This document shows positions 40,610-45,858 of a DNA stretch of 45,858 bases, piece after piece. The stretch comes from a virus: IMG/VR virus record IMGVR_UViG_3300033571_004214, positions 1-45,858 of that record, one strand, 5' to 3'. Within the stretch, counting starts at the first letter, position 1. Every line of letters starts with the position of its first letter. The notes under the pieces were generated by a model. It did not search any database. It was given only the letters and a program-made list of their open reading frames with translations, and had not been told where the DNA came from. A program made the translations under genes and the position numbers.

Positions 40610-40723
40610 ATGGAACAAATTATTAAATTACTTAAAGGTTTCTTAAAATCTTTTATTAACCCAAAAAATAATATGGCTAAAACAAAAATGAACAAACCTA
40701 AGCGAGGCGGTAAACGATGCTAG
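40610..40723 (+). CDS. Small cationic amphipathic peptide
   Basis: 37 residues (43 if the ATG at 40592, inside the candidate promoter, is used). The N-terminal stretch MEQIIKLLKGFLKSFINP is a textbook amphipathic cationic helix, and the tail KTKMNKPKRGGKRC is very basic. Its stop overlaps the next start (ATGCTAG). Such a peptide could bind membranes or nucleic acid. The role is unknown. Confidence 0.45.
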   Translation: MEQIIKLLKGFLKSFINPKNNMAKTKMNKPKRGGKRC

Positions 40724-40833
40724 TCATTGGCGCATTCGTGGTCGGTGTAATTGTTGGACTTATTGGATCTTATTTCATTTTTAGAAATAACAAAGATAAG
40801 GTTAACAAATATTCAGACTACTTGGGAAAGTAA
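40717..40833 (+). CDS. 38-residue single-helix membrane protein
   Basis: MLVIGAFVVGVIVGLIGSYF followed by a basic, polar tail (IFRNNKDKVNKYSDYLGK). One transmembrane helix with positive residues just after it, so probably N-out, C-in. It overlaps the preceding gene by 7 bases and abuts the next (TAA-ATG), supporting expression. It could be a holin-like or regulatory membrane peptide. Confidence 0.55.
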   Translation: MLVIGAFVVGVIVGLIGSYFIFRNNKDKVNKYSDYLGK

Positions 40834-41022
40834 ATGAAAGAGGCTAGCAATAGCAACCGATCGGCAACAAGGCGCTACCAGAAGGCATCGTCCTATTACC
40901 AATCTGCCGTTAAGTTCCAACTTAGACGCAAAGGAACTACGCTAGCCTCATCTCCTCAATTGTCTAAGAATAAGGAATACCACAAGAATTATAGCAGGAA
41001 GGCTAGACGGAGTGGCGGTTAA
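40834..41022 (+). CDS. Small basic protein upstream of terminase
   Basis: 62 residues, strongly basic and Ser/Tyr-rich (SNSNRSATRRYQKASSYYQS; NKEYHKNYSRKARRSGG). It starts right after the previous stop and its own stop shares a base with the terminase ATG. It is probably nucleic-acid binding. It could take part in packaging, but is too short and disordered for a classical small terminase. Confidence 0.5.
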   Translation: MKEASNSNRSATRRYQKASSYYQSAVKFQLRRKGTTLASSPQLSKNKEYHKNYSRKARRSGG

Positions 41023-42629
41023 TGTCTAAAATTGTATTAACACCACACCCAGTCCTACACGCTCCAAACGAGGATCAGATCAAAGAACTCGTAAAGAAAT
41101 ACGGTCAGGACAAAACGCTTGAAATATTACAAATACGAGAAGATAAAATTGAGGCTGAGAAGCGCGATCCGTATAGACACGGATACGAACCTTGGTTTTG
41201 GAAAGACGCTGATAAGTTACTCAACGAAAATGACGAGTTGTTATTATCTGGCGGTAACAGAGCAGGCAAAACCGAATACGCGGCTAAACGCGTTGTTCAC
41301 ACGCTGATCAACAAACCGAATTCGCGCGTATGGTGCCTTCACACAACAAATCAATCAAGCATTCAAATGCAACAAAGCGTTGTGTGGAAGTATCTTCCAA
41401 GCGAATTAAAGCAGGCAAAAAAAACAAAGGTAACAAATATCTCCTATACGCAAAAGAATGGCTTTTCGGAAAACTCATTCGTTTTGCCGAATGGAAGCCA
41501 GTGTTTCTTTATGAACTACGCTCAGGAGCGCACGGTGATCGAGGGTGGAGAAACCGATATGATCTGGGCAGACGAGTTAGTGCCTCTCGATTGGGTCGAA
41601 ACGCTGAGGTTCCGAAACATAACAAGAAAAGGGAAAATGGTTGTAACCTTCACACCAGTAACTGGTTACACACCTGTTGTAAAAGACTATTTGGCTGGAT
41701 CAAGATTAATTGAAAGCAAACCTGCAAAATTATTACAAAACTCAAACACAGTAATCGGATGCAAACACGGAGAGATGCCTTACATAGCAAAATGTGTACG
41801 GAGGGGGGCATACGCGATGTGGTTTTTCTCCGAGTTCAACCCATACAATCCTTTCGACCACCTAGCAAAGAGTCTACAAGGGCGCTCAAGTTACGAAATA
41901 AAGATCAGAGCGTACGGATGGGCAGAATCTTTGGCTGGCAATCAGTTTCCACGGTTCGGGGATGCGAACATCATACCAGCCGACAAAATACCCACTGGTG
42001 GTACTAATTATCAAGGGATCGACCCTGCTGGCGCAAGAAACTGGTTTATGATCTGGATGCGCGTGGCTGAAGACGGTACAAAATTTATTTACAGAGAGTT
42101 CCCAGATGCCACGGTTGGCGAATGGGCGCTAGCATCCGATAAGGCTGACGGCAAGGTAGGTCCAGCCCAGACTACCAACGCTGGCAGAGGCATAGACGAG
42201 TACAAGGAACTCATTATGCATTTGGAAAATGGAGAGCCGATCGCAGAACGATACATCGATCCTCGCGCAGGCGCTCAGCAGGCTTACGGTCGTGACGGTG
42301 GAACATCGATCATAGATCTATTCCAGCAAGGAGAGAATCCTATGTTTCTTCAACAGGCGGCTGGTATATCAATTGAAGAAGGAATTGGAATGATAAACAA
42401 CTGGTTGTCGTATGATATGAGTATGCCCATTACTTCAACAAACCAACCCAAATTGTACATTTCTGAAAATTGCCAGAATTTGATCTTCTGTTTAAAAGAG
42501 TGGACTGGACAAGACGGACAAAAAGGTGCAAGTAAAGATCCTATCGACTGCTTAAGATACTTAGCGGTTATGAATCCAGAATTTGAAAACGACAAAACTT
42601 ATAAATCATCTTTACCATTTTCTTATTAA
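41022..42629 (+). CDS. terL: Large terminase subunit
   Basis: 535 residues. Walker A is SGGNRAGKTEY (G77 to T84), Walker B DMIWADELVP (D184, E185), and the coupling motif region TFTPVTGYTP follows at about 210-218. The nuclease domain begins at GIDPAG (D334) and includes YIDPRAG and DPIDCLRYLAVMNPEF near the C-terminus, the RNase H-like arrangement. It pumps DNA into the prohead through the portal and cuts it. Length and motif order are normal. It is preceded by tiny basic proteins, with no obvious standard small subunit next to it. Confidence 0.9.
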   Translation: MSKIVLTPHPVLHAPNEDQIKELVKKYGQDKTLEILQIREDKIEAEKRDPYRHGYEPWFWKDADKLLNENDELLLSGGNRAGKTEYAAKRVVHTLINKPNSRVWCLHTTNQSSIQMQQSVVWKYLPSELKQAKKTKVTNISYTQKNGFSENSFVLPNGSQCFFMNYAQERTVIEGGETDMIWADELVPLDWVETLRFRNITRKGKMVVTFTPVTGYTPVVKDYLAGSRLIESKPAKLLQNSNTVIGCKHGEMPYIAKCVRRGAYAMWFFSEFNPYNPFDHLAKSLQGRSSYEIKIRAYGWAESLAGNQFPRFGDANIIPADKIPTGGTNYQGIDPAGARNWFMIWMRVAEDGTKFIYREFPDATVGEWALASDKADGKVGPAQTTNAGRGIDEYKELIMHLENGEPIAERYIDPRAGAQQAYGRDGGTSIIDLFQQGENPMFLQQAAGISIEEGIGMINNWLSYDMSMPITSTNQPKLYISENCQNLIFCLKEWTGQDGQKGASKDPIDCLRYLAVMNPEFENDKTYKSSLPFSY

Positions 42630-42631
42630 TA

Positions 42632-42859
42632 ATGACCTACCCACCACTACTATCCAGAAAACTAGCGTCAGAAATGACAGGATTATCAGCGAGATACTTT
42701 GATCGTTTAAGAAAAGACGGTGTTCTTAACACTTATCAAACATTAGGCGGTCAACACAGATTTAGACGAGACGAAATTTTAAAACACATCAATGGCACAC
42801 ACACAACCTTGGAACCAACCGACAACGGACAAGTTAGCGGAAGCATCAAAAACTCCTAA
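42632..42859 (+). CDS. MerR / excisionase-like helix-turn-helix protein inside the packaging block
   Basis: 75 residues. LLSRKLASEMTGLSARYFDR, LRKDGVLNTYQTLGGQHRFR and RDEILKHING match the winged-helix DNA-binding domain of MerR and excisionases (helix-turn-helix, then a GGxxRF wing). It starts two bases after the terminase stop and its last 68 bases overlap the portal start. Position suggests a DNA-recognition part in packaging, perhaps replacing a small terminase, but a regulator is also possible. Confidence 0.6.
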   Translation: MTYPPLLSRKLASEMTGLSARYFDRLRKDGVLNTYQTLGGQHRFRRDEILKHINGTHTTLEPTDNGQVSGSIKNS

Positions 42860-45197
42860 TATCAAGGTACTCCTCAGGGAGTATAACGAATCGTTATACA
42901 ACGGATCGTCACTTGATAGATTAGCGGCATTAGACGATATTCGTTACTGCCGATGGGAAGGTCAGTCCGATGATGGTAAGAAGCATAGCGATATGCGCAG
43001 AGATGGTAACCCTGCTATGCCTTGGGAAGGCGCGTCAGATGTAAGAGTAAGATTAGTCGATCGCACAATCAATGATCTAACCGCGCTTATGATGACCGCG
43101 TTCCATAGATCTACGCTCAGAGTGAGCGGAGTAACTTTAGAAGACGGTGGAGCCGCGTCTGCATCTAGCACACTGATGCGATGGATCCTAGAAAATAGAC
43201 AGACTAGAGAAATGTCTAATGAGGCTCACCTAGCCGCGCAATACGCGTTAACATACGGATGGACAATTTTCCATATCACTTGGGATCAGGACTCAGCGAT
43301 CAGAAGACAAAAAATTACGATGGACGATCTTACTGCGATCCAAGAGCAATACAAAGAGCAAGCGCCCGATTCTTTATTGGCTAACATCGTTGAGATGATC
43401 CAGTCAGAATCTAACGATGATTACTTAGCCGCAAATTTATCTCAGTTCCTAAATGGTGTGCCTCCTCACAAGTGCAAAAAATTAATTAGCGATCTTAGAA
43501 AAAAAGGAGAAGCAGAGATTGAAGAACCTTATATTCATAAAAACCTTCCGTGCGTAACTGCATTAAAGCCTTATGATGAAGTTACATTCCCACACGAAAC
43601 TACTGATCTCCAGCGCGCGCGTGTGATCTTTAGAAGAACATTTTTAACTGAAGTAGAGTTAAGATCTATGGAAGTTAATGATGGTTGGGATCCAGAATTT
43701 ATTGAAGCCGCCGCCGCCCAACTTGGTAAGGCTTCTATGTATAACGATCCAGCAATGACTCCAGTTACAAATGTGCTAAGCACAAATGTTTGGCGCGGTA
43801 GGCATATGGTGGAGATCGTGTACGCGTACGCGCGCCAGATCGGTCCTGATGGCATTCCAGCAATTTACTACACCGTATTTAGTCCACAAGTAAGTTCCGA
43901 CATTTACGCTAAGCACGAAATTTTAGATTACTACCACGGTAAATATCCTTTTGTTGGATACGCTAGGGAAATTACCAGAAGACCACTTATGGAGTCGCGC
44001 GGTATTCCTGAGATCTCAAGAACGGATCAAGATGAGATTAAGGCTCAACACGATTCGCTAAGAGATAGAACTGCTATTGAAACTTTACCACCAATCAAGG
44101 TAGCAAAGAGAATCGGAGCATTAAACAGAATCGGTCCTGCGGTGCAACTCCCTGTAACTACAAAAGACGATTACACATTCTTGGAACCGCCTGCTGGCAA
44201 CCCACAGATTGCATTTTCTATGATTGAGCGCGTAGAGGCTCAACACGCTCAGTACTACGGATTAACATCCAAGTATGTTGAGGATGTAAGATCGCAACTT
44301 TTACAACAAAATTTAATTACTAATTGGCTCGGTGCGTGGACTGAGATTTATCAGCAAGTATTTACTCTTGCTTTACAATATCTCACCCCAGAAGAAAAAA
44401 TCAGAATCACTGGCATTGATCTTCCAGCGCGCGCTACAGACATCCACGGTGGATTTGATTTCATCGTTAAGTTTGATGTTAGAGAAGTAGACACTAATCT
44501 GGTTATGGAGAAATTAGATGCTATCAACAAGTTCGCAGTTCCTCTAGACACATCTGGTGTAATTGACAGAACTAAACTTGTTAAGGCAGTCGTTGAGGCT
44601 ATCTCTCCTGATTCCGCGCGCGAATTAATCGTGGCTAACGAACAAGCATCTCAAAAGATGTTTAGAGATGTACAAACCGATATTGGCTTAATGCTATTAG
44701 GTAACGCTCCACAATTAGTTGAGAACGATCCATCAGCGCAAAGCAAATTACAATTGGCGCAACAGATCTTACAACAAAATCCAAAGGCTCAGCAAGCGTT
44801 ACAAGGCGATCAGATCTTCCAAGAAATGTTCCAGCAATATGTGCAGAATCTACAGATGTCTGTTCAACAGGAACAAAATAAACAAGTTGGTAGAACTGGT
44901 GTCGCTCCACAGGGTCCGTCAATGGCAGATCAAGTTAAGAGTGTTATTGATCAAGCCAAAGAAGCAGGCAAAGCAAAAGCAAGCGGTCAATCCAGCGCGC
45001 GCGATGATATGTCAGCGCAGGTAATGCAAGGCAGACAACAACAACAAGAAGGCGCAATGCAAGCCGATGCACAAAATGCACAAATGCAACAAGCAGTTAT
45101 GCAGTTAATGGAACAAGGCGCTTCAGAAGAAGAAGCGATCGCCACGATCCAACAACAAATGGCTCAGGCTCAACAAGGTCAGCAACAACAAATGTAA
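42792..45197 (+). CDS. Portal protein
   Basis: 801 residues, of the large P22-like portal type. Typical features: an N-terminal MPWEGASDVRVRLVDR (portals of this group have W-E-G-A/S-D), NDLTALMMTAFHRSTLRVSG, middle ESRGIPEISRTDQDEIKAQH, FSMIERVEAQHAQYYGL, and a C-terminal helical barrel ending in a long Gln/Ala/Met-rich tail (QQAVMQLMEQGASEEEAIAT). The start at 42792 gives MAHTQPWNQ and overlaps the MerR-like gene. It forms the dodecameric channel for DNA entry and exit. The A/T-rich code and AGA Arg codons are like those of the other virion genes. Confidence 0.85.
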   Translation: MAHTQPWNQPTTDKLAEASKTPNIKVLLREYNESLYNGSSLDRLAALDDIRYCRWEGQSDDGKKHSDMRRDGNPAMPWEGASDVRVRLVDRTINDLTALMMTAFHRSTLRVSGVTLEDGGAASASSTLMRWILENRQTREMSNEAHLAAQYALTYGWTIFHITWDQDSAIRRQKITMDDLTAIQEQYKEQAPDSLLANIVEMIQSESNDDYLAANLSQFLNGVPPHKCKKLISDLRKKGEAEIEEPYIHKNLPCVTALKPYDEVTFPHETTDLQRARVIFRRTFLTEVELRSMEVNDGWDPEFIEAAAAQLGKASMYNDPAMTPVTNVLSTNVWRGRHMVEIVYAYARQIGPDGIPAIYYTVFSPQVSSDIYAKHEILDYYHGKYPFVGYAREITRRPLMESRGIPEISRTDQDEIKAQHDSLRDRTAIETLPPIKVAKRIGALNRIGPAVQLPVTTKDDYTFLEPPAGNPQIAFSMIERVEAQHAQYYGLTSKYVEDVRSQLLQQNLITNWLGAWTEIYQQVFTLALQYLTPEEKIRITGIDLPARATDIHGGFDFIVKFDVREVDTNLVMEKLDAINKFAVPLDTSGVIDRTKLVKAVVEAISPDSARELIVANEQASQKMFRDVQTDIGLMLLGNAPQLVENDPSAQSKLQLAQQILQQNPKAQQALQGDQIFQEMFQQYVQNLQMSVQQEQNKQVGRTGVAPQGPSMADQVKSVIDQAKEAGKAKASGQSSARDDMSAQVMQGRQQQQEGAMQADAQNAQMQQAVMQLMEQGASEEEAIATIQQQMAQAQQGQQQQM

Positions 45198-45200
45198 TTT

Positions 45201-45464
45201 ATGAGCGACTACCAAGAATTTAAAGCGACCGAAGAAACACTAAGAAAATTAGGATTCAAAGGAAACAACGAAGCATTTGAAGCCGTAATGGCGCTACTGG
45301 ACACATTCATTTCTATCGAAACTGTTTCAGCCATCGGCTCTGATTTAACTAGTGAAAAGCGTCACCACGCTTGCGGTCGCGCGGAAGGTCTTGTCGATTT
45401 CAAATCTTATTTGACAGATGCAAGAACAACCGCTCAGAGAAAGAACGCTCCTGATATTGTATGA
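45201..45464 (+). CDS. Small protein between portal and scaffold
   Basis: 87 residues, helical (FKATEETLRKLGFKGNNEAF; VMALLDTFISIETVSAIGSD; EKRHHACGRAEGLVDFKSYL). Small helical proteins with a His/Cys/Arg segment of this sort commonly follow the portal in podoviruses. Function unknown; possibly an assembly chaperone. Confidence 0.55.
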   Translation: MSDYQEFKATEETLRKLGFKGNNEAFEAVMALLDTFISIETVSAIGSDLTSEKRHHACGRAEGLVDFKSYLTDARTTAQRKNAPDIV

Positions 45465-45487
45465 TCTGGAGAAATAATTGCACAACA

Positions 45488-45515
45488 TTGCAGATCCTTA
45501 CAAATCGGATCTGAT
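45488..45515 (+). promoter_or_regulatory. Weak candidate promoter for scaffold and capsid genes
   Basis: TTGCAG, a 16-base spacer, then TCTGAT, in the 144-base gap 45465-45608. It resembles the early promoter family (TTGCAT at 32490, TCTGATC in the spacers). Besides this, the gap holds TTACAA twice (45498 and 45589 area) and an imperfect GGGGC/GCCTC stem near 45540. None is decisive. Confidence 0.35.
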
Positions 45516-45608
45516 CGTATTGACCTATAACAAATTTGGGGCTTTATCGCCTCTGGTTCTGGAATCCATAAAATCCTGTCTGACTACTTACAAGTCGTAA
45601 AACATAGT

Positions 45609-45858
45609 ATGACCAACCAAGAAAATAATGATAACGCTGAACAAGCGAATCCGCAAGTGGATACTAGTCCGCTTTCGTTAGATAGACTCGCGTCTATGAT
45701 CGAGACTTCCTCGCTTACTAGTGGGCAAGGAACGGATGCTACCGAATCCGATATGCAGTCGGCAGAAGACCAACTAAGATTACTCGATGACCCTCTGGCA
45801 GAGGGACTCCAGCAGTCCGTTGGCATTGATAACAGATCGTCAAAGAACTCGGCAGAGA
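45609..45858 (+). CDS. Putative scaffold protein, 5' part (continues at base 1)
   Basis: The ATG at 45609 starts MTNQENNDNAEQANPQVDTS, an acidic, Asn/Gln-rich, probably disordered N-terminus. The frame stays open through 45771 and continues from the circular join into the gene ending at 845, for a total of 335 residues. The last 87 bases here are the same as bases 1-87. The acidic disordered N-terminus and position after the portal support a scaffold. Confidence 0.7.
   Translation, partial: MTNQENNDNAEQANPQVDTSPLSLDRLASMIETSSLTSGQGTDATESDMQSAEDQLRLLDDPLAEGLQQSVGIDNRSSKNSAE
45772..45858. repeat. Terminal direct repeat, right copy (circular overlap)
   Basis: Identical to bases 1-87. See the left copy for the reasoning that the genome is circular in assembly, about 45,771 bp. 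Confidence 0.95.

Noticed and set aside
1-45858. Prophage or temperate lifestyle
   Set aside because: No integrase, repressor pair or attachment core seen. The MerR/excisionase-like protein at 42632 is placed in the packaging block and is not next to a recombinase, so it is weak evidence.

Overview
This window reads as the complete genome of a tailed double-stranded DNA phage with a short tail (podovirus-like). Bases 1-87 are repeated exactly at 45772-45858, and one open gene runs through the join (45609 to the end, then 1 to 845). The molecule is therefore circular in the assembly, about 45,771 bp. There is an ATPase/nuclease terminase, a portal, a scaffold-like protein and a major capsid protein. 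There is no tail tube, sheath or tape-measure gene, and the virion block ends in a set of large internal or ejection-type proteins. I see no integrase, repressor, DNA polymerase or RNA polymerase. Replication probably recruits the host machinery through a helicase loader and an initiator-like protein. The host cannot be named from the sequence.

Layout. (1) 40105-45858 and 1-24716, plus strand: a DNA-binding-like protein, tiny membrane or cationic proteins, terminase, a MerR-like helix-turn-helix protein, portal, scaffold, capsid, adaptor-like protein, beta-rich fibre or decoration proteins, nozzle-like protein, internal proteins, a 4096-residue polyvalent protein, and a holin/membrane-protein cluster. 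(2) 24799-29516: a terminator, tRNA-Arg(UCU) and minus-strand genes (HTH proteins, metallophosphatase, DnaC-like loader, initiator-like protein, RecE-like exonuclease), with a plus-strand RusA resolvase gene inserted. (3) 29545-32454, plus: a coupled operon with a lysozyme-like protein, a nuclease-like protein, a SWIM protein, a Rad52-like annealing protein and a ribbon-helix-helix protein. (4) 32490-39539, plus: short cassettes of mostly unrecognised proteins, several behind copies of the same promoter. (5) 39540-40104: non-coding, with a strong terminator, a C-rich stretch and an array of TGTCATAG repeats that may be an origin or operator.

Two genome-wide word-usage signals stand out. GATC is strongly over-represented, about ten-fold in the windows I counted between 30 and 39.5 kb. 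It is built by synonymous codon choice (NNG-ATC for X-Ile, GGA-TCN for Gly-Ser). In contrast, reading line by line I found no ACGT, AGCT, CATG, CCGG or GGCC anywhere, although each should occur tens to hundreds of times. This looks like evasion of many restriction systems combined with a separate, unexplained selection for GATC. One presumed surface-protein gene (3485-4204) has no GATC at all and is a candidate recent acquisition.

Translation signals are also unusual. Most early genes lack a Shine-Dalgarno sequence and start after A/C/T-rich leaders, one of which is a 28-bp exact repeat spanning stop codon to start codon. Six near-identical promoters (TTGACA, 16-17 bases with CATATGA or AGATCTGA, then TCTACT) drive the early cassettes.
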